From: Actinacidiphila sp. DG2A-62
Lineage (GTDB): Bacteria; Actinomycetota; Actinomycetes; Streptomycetales; Streptomycetaceae
Direction: 5' to 3'
Assembly: GCF_035825295.1 (NCBI RefSeq)
Contig: NZ_JAYMGI010000002.1
Location: 1,116,001-1,180,000, forward strand
DNA: 64,000 nucleotides
Shown piece after piece: positions 9,367-16,739 of the stretch. Position 1 is the first letter of the stretch; each line of letters opens with the position of its first letter. A program made the position numbers and the translations under genes. Below the pieces are notes generated by a model. That model was not told where the DNA came from. It searched no databases and was given only the letters and a program-made list of their open reading frames with translations.

Positions 9367-10467
9367 ATGGCTCACCCCCGCTGGCGTCACATGCTTGACG
9401 AGTCGAAGCGTCACGCCCTCAAGGGTGTGGACGAGTGGAACTGCTCCACCGGCAACTTCGGCGACTTCCTCACCCACATGCACAAGGCGTGGCACTACCT
9501 CTTGCACGCCGAGTTCAAGAAGGACGGTGTCGACTACCACTACAAAGAGTCGAACGGCCAGTACAAGATCATCGACGGTGAGCCGAAGGCGTGGGACCTG
9601 GAGTGGTGTGTCAAGCAGCGCTACACCAACAGCGCCGACCCGGTGCGCCTGAACCTTGAGCTCTTCGTGGCCCTCCGGAACAAGGTTGAGCACCGGTACG
9701 AGCACAACCTCAAGATCGTGACCGGCGGCAAGGCTCAGGCGCTCGTCATGAACTACGAGCGTGAACGGGTGGACCACTTCGGTTTCGACTACAGCCTTGC
9801 CAACGTGCTCCGCTTCCCCATCACCCTCCAGTCGTTGACGGCGGAAGGACAGGCCGAGCAGCGTGAGGCGGCCGCCAAGCTTCCCAAGGCGACGCGCGAC
9901 CTCGTGACGCGGTTCGAGGCCAGCATGGACGAGTCCGTGAAGGACGACCTCCGCTACGACTACAGGGTGCGACTGGTGCCCATCATCGGCAACAAGACCG
10001 ACGCGGATCTCGCTGTGAACTTCGTCAACTTCGACGACTTGACCGACGAGGAACGTAAGACCATGACGGAAGCCGGGCGCACGGGCACCGTCATGACCAA
10101 GTTGAAGCACGTCGAGGTGGCTAACAAGGCGAAGCTCCGCGCAACCACCGTGGCCGAGCGCGTTGAGGCACGATTGCCCTTCCACTTCAGTGCGTACGGC
10201 GAGCACACCGAGATGTGGCGACGGTTCAACATCCGGCCCCCCAAGGGCACCTCGGACCCGTGCATCACCAATGCCCGGTACTGCATCTACGACGAGCCGG
10301 TGAACACCTACCTGTACACCGACGCCTGGGTGGAAAAGGTCATCAAGGAGATCGGAACCGTCGACAAGTACCGCACCTTCTTCGGCAAGGAGCCCCGCAT
10401 GAAGAACATGGCCACCTTGCCGCAGCAAGCGGTGTCCGACGAGCAGACCATAAGCAGGTCCGGGTGA
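9367..10467 (+). CDS. DUF3644 domain protein, HEPN-like
   Basis: This 366-residue soluble protein resembles the DUF3644 family. An N-terminal helical region (HMHKAWHYLLHAEF and LNLELFVALRNKVEHRY) contains R104-N-K-V-E-H109. That fits the Rx4-6H motif of HEPN ribonucleases and nucleotide-binding proteins. The C-terminal half is mixed alpha/beta and unassigned. The gene has visibly more A/T third positions than the core genes around it, which suggests recent acquisition. GAAGGA lies about seven bases before the ATG. HEPN proteins are common in defence and abortive-infection systems, but no partner nucleotidyltransferase or toxin-antitoxin pair is adjacent, so a defence role is inference only. 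It is convergent with the cyclo-ligase gene. Confidence 0.75.
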   Translation: MAHPRWRHMLDESKRHALKGVDEWNCSTGNFGDFLTHMHKAWHYLLHAEFKKDGVDYHYKESNGQYKIIDGEPKAWDLEWCVKQRYTNSADPVRLNLELFVALRNKVEHRYEHNLKIVTGGKAQALVMNYERERVDHFGFDYSLANVLRFPITLQSLTAEGQAEQREAAAKLPKATRDLVTRFEASMDESVKDDLRYDYRVRLVPIIGNKTDADLAVNFVNFDDLTDEERKTMTEAGRTGTVMTKLKHVEVANKAKLRATTVAERVEARLPFHFSAYGEHTEMWRRFNIRPPKGTSDPCITNARYCIYDEPVNTYLYTDAWVEKVIKEIGTVDKYRTFFGKEPRMKNMATLPQQAVSDEQTISRSG

Positions 10468-10487
10468 CCGAGGCTGGCCGCCGTCTG

Positions 10488-11210
10488 CTACTCGGCGGCG
10501 CGGCTTCGGGCTGCGAGCACCGGGATGGCCGCGATCTTCTCGGCGGTCAGGTCGTTCCAGACCAAGCCCTGCGGCCGGCGTCGGTTGGTGCAGCGGATCA
10601 CCTCGTCCGGCGTCACGATGATGTCCACACTGAAGTCGTGATCAGTCTCGGGGATGTCCTCCCCGACCACCTGGAGGCCATGCACCGGCGCCACGATCAC
10701 CGTCGCATCGGTCACGAGTCCGGCCTCGATCAGCAGCGCGACCTCTAGGTCGGAGTACCCGGCCCCCTTGCCGATGCGTGCTCCCGACCGGTGGACCGCC
10801 ACGCTGCCGCAGATCACCACGTCGATCGGCCGCAGGGCATCAACGCCCAACCGGCGTGCGACCCGAGCCGCGCCCCGCTTCTCGGCGGCTTCCGCAGGAG
10901 AGACCGTCAGCGTCTTCGGGTCGAGCAGGTAGAACGGTTCCAGGCTCGCCATTCTCGGCACGGCCATGTACAGCAGCTTGCCGTCCTGGAGTGCACGAGT
11001 GCGCACCGGAAGCTGTGCCCAGTCGGGATTGGCCTTGACCGTGGTAGCTCGTTGCCACTCAGGCAGCTCGGCCAGGCGCTCAGCAGTTGCCTCGTTGCCG
11101 TAGAAGCCAGGAATCTTGCCGTACGAGTCGGCTGGCGCTCCGCCACCGTCGATGAGGCGACGCCACACCCGGTCACGGACAGCTTGCTTGGCCTGGTCGA
11201 TCCCGCTCAC
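10488..11210 (-). CDS. 5-formyltetrahydrofolate cyclo-ligase family protein
   Basis: This 240-residue protein has the ATP- and folate-binding pattern of the MTHFS family: an N-terminal KQAVRDRVWRRL helix, LYMAVPR, DVVICGSVAV, and the hallmark GKGAGYSDLE, equivalent to GxGxGYYDR. These enzymes convert 5-formyl-THF to 5,10-methenyl-THF using ATP. This member is longer than usual and the tyrosine pair is replaced by Tyr-Ser, so it may belong to the diverged subfamily often found beside regulatory or secondary-metabolism genes. The start is GTG 11210, preceded by GGGTGAG. It lies 97 bases downstream of the DUF397 gene on the same strand. Confidence 0.8.
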   Translation of the reverse strand: MSGIDQAKQAVRDRVWRRLIDGGGAPADSYGKIPGFYGNEATAERLAELPEWQRATTVKANPDWAQLPVRTRALQDGKLLYMAVPRMASLEPFYLLDPKTLTVSPAEAAEKRGAARVARRLGVDALRPIDVVICGSVAVHRSGARIGKGAGYSDLEVALLIEAGLVTDATVIVAPVHGLQVVGEDIPETDHDFSVDIIVTPDEVIRCTNRRRPQGLVWNDLTAEKIAAIPVLAARSRAAE

Positions 11211-11307
11211 GTGCTCACCCGTTCTCAGATCGGACGATCGTGCAGCGAAGCAGCGCCCGACCTCGATGCCGGGCCGGGCGCTGCTGTACGGTCGCGGACC
11301 TGCGCCC

Positions 11308-11526
11308 CTACGCCTGCCCGAACTCGCCCTCGCGGGCGGCGGCGACGAACGCGGCGAACTCGGCGTTGGTGAACGCCAGCGCCGGCCCCGAGGGGTCCTT
11401 GCTGTCACGCAGCGCCCGACCGCCCCCGGGCAGAGCGGCGACCTCCACGCAGTTGCCGTTGTTTCCGGAGTACGACGACTTCACCCACTCCAGCGGAGCC
11501 GCCGCGGATCGGTTGGTTGGCTTCAT
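11308..11526 (-). CDS. DUF397 (AbaA/BldB-associated type) small protein
   Basis: This 72-residue protein has the DUF397 signature: WVKSSYSGNNGNCVEVA, then LRDSKDPSGPALAFTNAEFAAFV. DUF397 proteins occur in many copies in Streptomyces, next to XRE/DUF5753 regulators and HATPase proteins, in developmental loci such as abaA and whiJ. They are thought to antagonise or co-operate with the adjacent XRE protein. Its ATG overlaps the stop of the upstream XRE gene (ATGA), so the two are translationally coupled. Confidence 0.9.
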   Translation of the reverse strand: MKPTNRSAAAPLEWVKSSYSGNNGNCVEVAALPGGGRALRDSKDPSGPALAFTNAEFAAFVAAAREGEFGQA

Positions 11527-12392
11527 CGGTCCTGTTCCATTTCGTGAAGGGCGTCCTGGATGAGCGCCCGGGACCTGCTGACGTTGGCTGCGGCCATGTT
11601 GAGACGGCGGAACAACGTGGTGTACGTCTCCACGTCGGCCGGCTCTTCGTAGTAGAGCGTGCTGGTGGGCGACTCCGTGTACACGACGTCCGTCTCGGCC
11701 GAGGTCGGGAAGCTCATGATGACGAACGGCCCGAACAGGCAGGCGTTCATGGGATCTTCGCGCGGCAGCACTTGCAGCTCGACGTTCTGCTTCCGGCTGT
11801 CGGCAACCAGGGACTCAAGCTGCGCCTTCATCACGTCGCGGCTGCCCACCCGGTGGTACAGCACGTTCTCCGCGATGATCACCCAGAGCTGAACCGGGTC
11901 GTCCCTGGTCAAGATGTTCTTCCGCTCGCCGCGCACCTTGATCTGCGCTTCGATGCCCTCCTCGGTGGCATCCGGCGCCTGGAGCTTGATGAGCGCTTCG
12001 GTGTACTCGGGCGTTTGCAGCAGGCCAGGCACCAGGTTGGTCTCGACGTTGTACAGCTCCGAGGCGTCCCACTCAACGGCGGCATAAGCCGCGTACGCCG
12101 GGTCGACCACGTTGACGTACCGGCTCCACCAGCCCTTCTGCTTGGCCTCGCGCGACAGCTTCTCGATCGCCGCTCGTTCGGTCGGGTCGGTGACGTTGTA
12201 GGCATCCATGAGCGCCCGGAGGTCGGGCAGGCGGATGCCCGACTGAGCGTTCTCGATCCGGCCGACCTTCGACTCCGCCGACCCGAGCACCTTGGCCGCG
12301 TCCGCGTGTGTCAACCCGGCGATGTTCCGCAGCTCCTTGAGCGTGCGCGCGAGCCGCCTCTGACGAAACGTCGGGTTGTTGTTGATGGGCAA
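11523..12392 (-). CDS. XRE-family regulator with DUF5753 domain (WhiJ-like)
   Basis: This 289-residue protein has an N-terminal helix-turn-helix at about residues 14-65 (RTLKELRNIAGLTHADAAKVLG ... KVGRIENAQSGIR, given as short blocks). The long C-terminal DUF5753 domain has typical blocks ELYNVETNLVPGLLQTPEY, QLWVIIAENVLYHRVG and MSFPTSAETDVVY. Such WhiJ-type proteins repress nearby developmental or specialised genes. The start is TTG 12392 with AGGAGAGG ten bases upstream. It is divergent from the HATPase operon. The shared intergenic region holds palindromes that are good candidates for its binding sites. Confidence 0.9.
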   Translation of the reverse strand: MPINNNPTFRQRRLARTLKELRNIAGLTHADAAKVLGSAESKVGRIENAQSGIRLPDLRALMDAYNVTDPTERAAIEKLSREAKQKGWWSRYVNVVDPAYAAYAAVEWDASELYNVETNLVPGLLQTPEYTEALIKLQAPDATEEGIEAQIKVRGERKNILTRDDPVQLWVIIAENVLYHRVGSRDVMKAQLESLVADSRKQNVELQVLPREDPMNACLFGPFVIMSFPTSAETDVVYTESPTSTLYYEEPADVETYTTLFRRLNMAAANVSRSRALIQDALHEMEQDR

Positions 12393-12470
12393 CGATCGGC
12401 CGCCTCTCCTACGCCTTCTTGCAGGTCAAGTGTGCCGCTCCGACACGGTGAGGGCAACAGGCATTCGACT

Positions 12471-12535
12471 CTACTCAAAGTAGGGACTTGATACTCTGGC
12501 TTATCTACAGTGCATAGTACCTACTGTGTCAGTAG
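12471..12535. promoter_or_regulatory. Palindromes between the XRE gene and the HATPase operon (candidate operators)
   Basis: Two perfect inverted repeats share the arm CTACT: CTACT-CAA-AGTAG at 12471-12483 and CTACTG-TGT-CAGTAG at 12521-12535. A further half-site CTACAGTG lies at 12505-12512, matching CTACTGTG at 12521-12528 sixteen bases on. A possible -35 TTGATA is at 12488-12493. The region is AT-richer than its surroundings. The likely ligand is the adjacent XRE regulator. Confidence 0.6.
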
Positions 12536-12600
12536 CTCCTTATCGTCTGCCCGGGCCGCTGTCACCCACCCAACCGCGCGCTCGTCCGAGAGGATTGAGG

Positions 12601-13047
12601 ATGGCTGCACCCAGGTCGCTACAGGTGCGGTACCGGAGATACCGCCCTGCCGTACCCGTCGCTCGCGCCAAGGCCAGGGCCGTCGCGGACGAGTGGTACT
12701 TATCCCAGCACATCGCTGACTCCTTGGAGTGGGTGGTCGCCGAACTGGTGACGAACGCCGTGATCCATGGTCGAGCGACTCGCGGAAGCCACGTCGTGGT
12801 GGCCTACCACCTCGATGACGGTCTCCTCCGCGTCGAGGTCCGCGACACCGCTGACGGGCTGCCACGTTTGCTCTCCCCAGCCCCTCCGGACCGGGAAATC
12901 CCGCTCAGCGGTCGCGGACTCAGGATCGTGGCTTCGCTGGCTGACAGCTGGGGCGTCACACCCCGGGTGATCGGAAAGAGCGTGTGGGCCGAGTGGGCCG
13001 TCGCCACCAGGGAGTCCGCGCAGGAAAAGAGGAGTCATGCCCGCTGA
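12601..13047 (+). CDS. HATPase_c (anti-sigma-factor-kinase fold) ATP-binding protein
   Basis: This 148-residue protein has the GHKL ATPase fold of the RsbW/SpoIIAB type. The N-box reads WVVAELVTNAVIHG (residues about 42-55), the G1 region EVRDTADGLPRL, and the G2-like SGRGLRIVASLADSWG. Streptomyces encodes dozens of such stand-alone domains. Some are anti-sigma factors, but most have no known partner. The ATG at 12601 is preferred over the in-frame ATG 75 bases earlier because AGAGGA precedes it and because the earlier start would lie inside the palindrome. Its 3' end overlaps the next gene by 11 bases. Confidence 0.85.
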   Translation: MAAPRSLQVRYRRYRPAVPVARAKARAVADEWYLSQHIADSLEWVVAELVTNAVIHGRATRGSHVVVAYHLDDGLLRVEVRDTADGLPRLLSPAPPDREIPLSGRGLRIVASLADSWGVTPRVIGKSVWAEWAVATRESAQEKRSHAR

Positions 13048-13402
13048 CGATCGAGGAGCGCGGGACGACATGACCGCCGCCCACCAGTCGAAACCGCCGA
13101 TCTACGGCTACATGCGTGCGCACCCCGGCATTCCCGAAGCCGAAGTATTGAGGGACGAGCTACGGCTCTTCCGCTGGGCGCAGCTCGAAGGCTACGACCT
13201 GGCCGTCATCTTCCAGGAAGAAGAAGAGGGCAGCATCGCTGCGCTGACCGAGCTGGTCGAACAGCTCAAGCTCACCGACGACCCCGCCATCGTGGTGCCG
13301 TCCATGCAGCACTTCGGCAGCGGCCGTGTTCTCCAGGAACACCTGTGGGCGTACATCGTGCACTGCGTCGACGCCGAGGTGTACGAGGCGGGAGACCGAT
13401 GA
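13037..13402 (+). CDS. Small protein resembling a serine-recombinase N-terminal domain without catalytic serine
   Basis: This 121-residue protein follows the resolvase N-terminal pattern: IYGYMRAHPG at the first strand, LRDELRLFRWAQLEGYDLAVIF, then ELVEQLKLTDDPAIVVPSMQHFGSG where the R-loop would be. The serine of the usual RVS motif is missing (RAHP), and the arginines of the second motif are replaced by QHF. There is no DNA-binding C-terminal domain. It therefore probably keeps only the fold, as a binding or regulatory module. AAAGAGGAG precedes the ATG. It lies between two HATPase genes in an operon and is probably co-translated with the first. The assignment rests on pattern matching by eye. 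Confidence 0.6.
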   Translation: MPADDRGARDDMTAAHQSKPPIYGYMRAHPGIPEAEVLRDELRLFRWAQLEGYDLAVIFQEEEEGSIAALTELVEQLKLTDDPAIVVPSMQHFGSGRVLQEHLWAYIVHCVDAEVYEAGDR

Positions 13403-13454
13403 CCGAAGCCCTCAAGATGTGCGGGTTCTTCGGCCCCGTACGGGAGGCGGCCTC

Positions 13455-14198
13455 GTGACCACACCGTCCACGCCGCTCGCGCCCAGGACCCTCTACGTCT
13501 CCAACATCCGCCTGGCCTCGGTGCTTACAGCCGTCAGCTTGTCGCGGGAGTTCATCCGGCAGACGCTCCAGCAGTGGCAGCTCAAGGAGCACATTGACAG
13601 CGCCGAGCTGATCGTCTCCGAGCTGGTGACCAACGCCGTCAAGATGACTGGCATCCCCGACCCCGATCCCAAGTGGGGCGACATACAGGGACACCACCTC
13701 ATCGGAGTACAGCTCCGCTCGGTCGACGGGAAACTGTACGTAGAAGTCTGGGACCCGGGCACCGGCTCACCCGTCGTTCCCGAGCAGAGCCTCGACGCGG
13801 AAGGCGGTCGCGGCCTCTTCCTGGTCGAGACGCTGAGCAAGCGGTGGGACGTCTACCGCCCTCGTAGGGGCGGCAAAGTCGTCTGGGCCGAACTCGCTCT
13901 CAGCGACCCGATGACCGCTTCGCTGCCGACCGAAGCCCTGCCGCAGCGTGCATCAGGCAGTCGTGGCCCCACGGCCGACAGGGAATGGGAACTCCTGGAC
14001 ACGGCTCTCACGCAGCGGGTCCTCGATGGACTTGGCCAAGCCCCTCAGCATGACTACGGGTGCCGCCGGACAGCAGAACGGGGGCCGGCCCGGTGGGCGG
14101 CCCCCGAGGGGTGTGCCGGCTCTGGAGCCGGGGGGGGTGGGCGATACTGGGATCGAACCAGTGACCCCTTCGGTGTGAACGAAGTGCTCTCCCGCTGA
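13455..14198 (+). CDS. HATPase_c ATP-binding protein with long C-terminal extension
   Basis: The first 165 or so residues form a second GHKL ATPase domain: SAELIVSELVTNAVKMTG (N-box), LYVEVWDPGTGSPV, and GGRGLFLVETLSKRWDVYR. It starts at GTG 13455 with GGGAGG about seven bases upstream. After about residue 170 the sequence becomes low in family-like features, passes a strong hairpin, and runs antisense through the tRNA-Val gene before stopping at 14198 inside it. The functional protein may be shorter in relatives. It is the third gene of the HATPase/recombinase-like/HATPase operon. Confidence 0.75.
   Translation: MTTPSTPLAPRTLYVSNIRLASVLTAVSLSREFIRQTLQQWQLKEHIDSAELIVSELVTNAVKMTGIPDPDPKWGDIQGHHLIGVQLRSVDGKLYVEVWDPGTGSPVVPEQSLDAEGGRGLFLVETLSKRWDVYRPRRGGKVVWAELALSDPMTASLPTEALPQRASGSRGPTADREWELLDTALTQRVLDGLGQAPQHDYGCRRTAERGPARWAAPEGCAGSGAGGGGRYWDRTSDPFGVNEVLSR
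14079..14106. terminator. Hairpin between the HATPase frame and tRNA-Val
   Basis: CGGGGGCCG at 14079-14087 pairs with CGGCCCCCG at 14098-14106, with an inner CCC/GGG pairing around a small loop. On the minus strand it lies 30 bases after the 3' end of tRNA-Val and is probably its terminator. On the plus strand it sits inside the extended reading frame of the HATPase gene. Confidence 0.6.
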
Positions 14199-14209
14199 GC
14201 TAATCGCCC
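14138..14209 (-). tRNA. tRNA-Val (anticodon CAC)
   Basis: On the minus strand the 72-base gene folds as a cloverleaf. The acceptor GGGCGAT pairs with ATCGCCC and the discriminator is A. The anticodon stem CTTCG/CGAAG encloses loop TTCACAC. The T-arm is CTGGTTCGATCCCAG. CCA is not encoded. An almost identical second copy lies at 16740-16811 in the same orientation. Confidence 0.97.
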
Positions 14210-14247
14210 GGGACGCCTTGAACAATACAGGCCCGAGGGCCGGGCGT

Positions 14248-14832
14248 TCAAACGAGAGGGCCGGCCGTGGCGGACGCGGCGAGCAGGGCGTGCAGGCCGG
14301 CCCGGCCGCGGCGCATCATCATCGCGTGGTTCGCGACGAACAGCGGCCGGCACGGCACCGCGAACGCGCGCATCAGGAGTTTGCGCACCTCGACCTCCTG
14401 CTCGAACAGCAGCCAGGTGCCGCCCGGCAGGTCCGGCACGGAGCCGTCCGCCGGAGTCGGGGGCCGCGACGGCGGCGCGCTGCTCGCCGCCGCCGGGCCG
14501 TCGGCCGGACCGTCCGCTGGCGCGGAGGCGTGCGGGCGGACGGGGCTGTCCAGGACCGTCCACCGCACCCACCCCTCAAGATCGCCGGTCATGGCGATCT
14601 CCAGCACCCGCGCCCGCGGGTCGTGGCGGGTCGCGGACGCGGCGACGACCAGGTCGTACGGGAGGACCGAGCGGAACCTGAGCACGCCGCTGGTCTCGCC
14701 GGTCTGCTGGACCTCGCGGATCTGCGGCCACCACTCGGGGTACCGGTCGGGGCGCTCCAGGACGCGGTAGACGGCGTCGGGGGCCGCGTCGAGGTGCCAG
14801 GCGCTGCGGAATCGGTAGTGACTCCAGTCCAT
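14248..14832 (-). CDS. SRPBCC (START-like) family protein
   Basis: This 194-residue protein has the helix-grip fold pattern of the polyketide cyclase/START superfamily. It opens with YRFRSAWHLDAAPDAVYRVL and RYPEWWPQIREV, has the central VLRFRSVLPYDLVVAA and ends in LFVANHAMMMRRGRAGLHALL. The middle holds a Pro/Ala/Ser-rich insertion (about residues 105-135), which looks like a disordered loop. Such proteins bind hydrophobic ligands. No substrate can be predicted. It lies between the tRNA-Val gene and the tetR gene on the minus strand. Confidence 0.8.
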   Translation of the reverse strand: MDWSHYRFRSAWHLDAAPDAVYRVLERPDRYPEWWPQIREVQQTGETSGVLRFRSVLPYDLVVAASATRHDPRARVLEIAMTGDLEGWVRWTVLDSPVRPHASAPADGPADGPAAASSAPPSRPPTPADGSVPDLPGGTWLLFEQEVEVRKLLMRAFAVPCRPLFVANHAMMMRRGRAGLHALLAASATAGPLV

Positions 14833-15014
14833 AACCCCAGTGTGCGCCGCCGCGACCGGCCCCGGAGCCGTACCCGAAAGCTCCCCGCCGTGTCGCGGAA
14901 CTCCCGCTCGGTGGGGGCTCGGCGCCCAAGTCCCTCACGCCGCCCGGCACTCGGGGCACGGACGCGGTCGGCGCCCGGCTCCCGTACGCGGTCGGCGCGC
15001 CCCCCTTACGCCGT

Positions 15015-15587
15015 TCAGCGCGCCGGCCGCAGCCCGTCCATCAGAAGGTCCAGCAGCCGGCCCGCCCTGGCCTCGTGCTCCGGCGAGGGCGCGACGGTGA
15101 AGATACCGATGAGGCAGGCCGCGATGTCCTCCGCGGTGACGTCGTCGCGCAACTCGCCCGTGCTGCGGCCGGCGTCGAGGAGGACGTCGATGGCCGCGAG
15201 CAGCTCGGTCTGGGTGCGGGCGTGGGCGATCTCGCCCGACTCGATCATCGCGAGCAGCGTGTCGAGCATGCCGTTCTTCGTCGCTATCCACTCCCCGAAC
15301 AGGTCCATCCAGCGCCGCAGCGCCGCGGGCGGCGGGAATTGGACGAGCAGGTCGCGGGCGCCGGAGGTGAGCCGGGCGACCTGGTCGCGGTAGACCGCGT
15401 CGACGAGGGACTCGCGGGTGGGGAAGTGCCGGTAGAGCGTGGCGATGCCGACGCCCGCCTCGCGTGCGATCGCTCGCATCGACGGCTCGGTGTCGGCGGA
15501 GACGAACATACGGGTCGCCACGGCGAGGAGTTGGTCGCGGTTGCGGGTGGCGTCCGCTCGCAGCACGCCGGCCTGCGCTTCTTCCAA
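15015..15587 (-). CDS. TetR-family transcriptional regulator
   Basis: This protein of 190 residues or fewer has an N-terminal TetR helix-turn-helix at about residues 14-60 (QLLAVATRMFVSA ... MRAIAREAGVGIATLYRHFPTR) followed by an all-helical ligand-binding domain. The apparent start is TTG 15587. GTG 15566 is also possible and would free the upstream operator from coding sequence. It is divergent from an NADP-dependent oxidoreductase gene, the classic layout for a TetR repressor of an electrophile- or drug-responsive enzyme. Two matching palindromes lie in the 90-base gap. Confidence 0.92.
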   Translation of the reverse strand: MEEAQAGVLRADATRNRDQLLAVATRMFVSADTEPSMRAIAREAGVGIATLYRHFPTRESLVDAVYRDQVARLTSGARDLLVQFPPPAALRRWMDLFGEWIATKNGMLDTLLAMIESGEIAHARTQTELLAAIDVLLDAGRSTGELRDDVTAEDIAACLIGIFTVAPSPEHEARAGRLLDLLMDGLRPAR

Positions 15588-15606
15588 AACGGATCACGCT
15601 CCGGTT
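15587..15606. promoter_or_regulatory. Candidate TetR operator 1
   Basis: AAACGGA-N6-TCCGGTT is an imperfect palindrome at the very start of the tetR gene. It shares arms AAACGGA/TCCG with the second site at 15625-15644, 38 bases away. Confidence 0.6.
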
Positions 15607-15624
15607 ATGTGTTAGGGTTCGACT

Positions 15625-15644
15625 AAACGGAGCATAGTCCGCTT
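15625..15644. promoter_or_regulatory. Candidate TetR operator 2
   Basis: AAACGGA-N6-TCCGCTT repeats the pattern of operator 1. A longer inverted repeat CGGAGCA/TGCTCCG (15628-15634 and 15646-15652) overlaps it. Binding here would cover the promoter region of the divergent oxidoreductase gene. Confidence 0.6.
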
Positions 15645-15677
15645 TTGCTCCGCCCGTTCTCGTCCCGAGGGAAACAC

Positions 15678-16646
15678 GTGAGCATGCAAGAACCGAGCGG
15701 CACCACGTCGGCGGCCACGAGCAGGGCGGTCCTGTTCGAGTCGTTCGGCGGCCCCGAGGCCCTGACCGTCCGCGACGTGCCGGCGCCGCAGGCGGGCCCC
15801 GGGCAGATCCGGGTACGCGTCACCGCGGCCGGACTCAACCCGATGGACTGGTTCATGACCTCCGACGCGGAGACCGCCGCGCGCTTCGGGCTGAGCCTGC
15901 CGTGCGGGTTCGGCACCGACTACGCCGGGGTCGTGGACCAGGTCGGCGCCGGCGTGACCGGCTTCGCGGTCGGCGACCGCGTGTTCGGCGGCGCGCTGTC
16001 CCGCGCGGTCGCCGACCACGTGGTGGTCGACGCGGCGGGGACCATCGCGGCCGGCGGCGACGCCCACCACACCCCCGACGGTGTCGACGACCGCACCGCG
16101 GCCACCCTCTCCATCGCGGGCTGCACGGCCGCCGCCGCCCTCGCCGTCGTCAAGCCCGGACCGGGCGACACGCTGCTCGTCGGCGGCGCGGGGGGCGGCG
16201 TCGGCGTGTTCGCCGTCCAGCTCGCCCGGATCGCGGGCGCACGGGTGATCGGCACCGGGTCGGCGACGTCGGCCGACGCCCTGCGCGCCCTCGGCGCCGA
16301 GCCGGTCGCCTACGGCGAGGGCCTGGTCGACCGGGTCCGCGCCCTGGCCCCCGGCGGCGTCACCGCGGCCGTCGACCTCTTCGGCACCGACACGGCGCAG
16401 GCGGCACGGGACCTCGGGGTCCCGGACGCACGCATCACCACCATCGCCGCACAGGTCGACGGGATCACGCCGACGAACGGCGCCAACGCCGCCCCCGGCA
16501 CCCTTGAGGAGATCGCCGGCCTGGTCGCGGAGGGGCGGCTGCGCGTGCCTGTCGCGGCATCCTTCCCGATGGAGCGGATCCGCGACGCGGCCGAACTCCA
16601 GGCCGGCCGCCATGTGCACGGGAAGGTCGTCGTCGACCTGCAGTAG
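15678..16646 (+). CDS. NADP-dependent oxidoreductase, quinone-reductase/MDR type
   Basis: This 322-residue member of the zinc-independent medium-chain dehydrogenase/reductase family starts with the GroES-like domain (VLFESFGGPEALTVRDVPAP, VTAAGLNPMDW, GTDYAGVVDQVG). The Rossmann domain has the NADP motif LLVGGAGGGVGVFAVQLA at about residues 155-172. No structural-zinc cysteine cluster is present, as in quinone oxidoreductases (QOR). It probably reduces quinones or enones with NADPH. It starts at GTG 15678 with GAGGGA upstream. ATG 15684 is a two-codon alternative. It is divergently transcribed from the tetR gene, which is likely to control it. Confidence 0.9.
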   Translation: MSMQEPSGTTSAATSRAVLFESFGGPEALTVRDVPAPQAGPGQIRVRVTAAGLNPMDWFMTSDAETAARFGLSLPCGFGTDYAGVVDQVGAGVTGFAVGDRVFGGALSRAVADHVVVDAAGTIAAGGDAHHTPDGVDDRTAATLSIAGCTAAAALAVVKPGPGDTLLVGGAGGGVGVFAVQLARIAGARVIGTGSATSADALRALGAEPVAYGEGLVDRVRALAPGGVTAAVDLFGTDTAQAARDLGVPDARITTIAAQVDGITPTNGANAAPGTLEEIAGLVAEGRLRVPVAASFPMERIRDAAELQAGRHVHGKVVVDLQ

Positions 16647-16670
16647 CCCCCGGACGACGGGGAGCACCGA

Positions 16671-16722
16671 CCGCATGCGTTTCAGGGGCCGCCCGGCTGG
16701 GCGGCCCCTGAAACGCATGCGG
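16671..16722. terminator. 24-bp perfect stem, 4-base loop
   Basis: Bases 16671-16694 pair without mismatch with 16699-16722 around loop GGCT. It separates the convergent oxidoreductase and tRNA-Val genes. It is probably a bidirectional terminator, and it is unusually long and exact. Confidence 0.8.
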
Positions 16723-16739
16723 TTCGTCGAAACCACGGG

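Noticed and set aside
9233..14209. Integrated genetic element using the 3' end of tRNA-Val
   Set aside because: The region borders a tRNA and is lower in G+C, but I found no integrase, excisionase, replication gene or second copy of the tRNA end at the left border.
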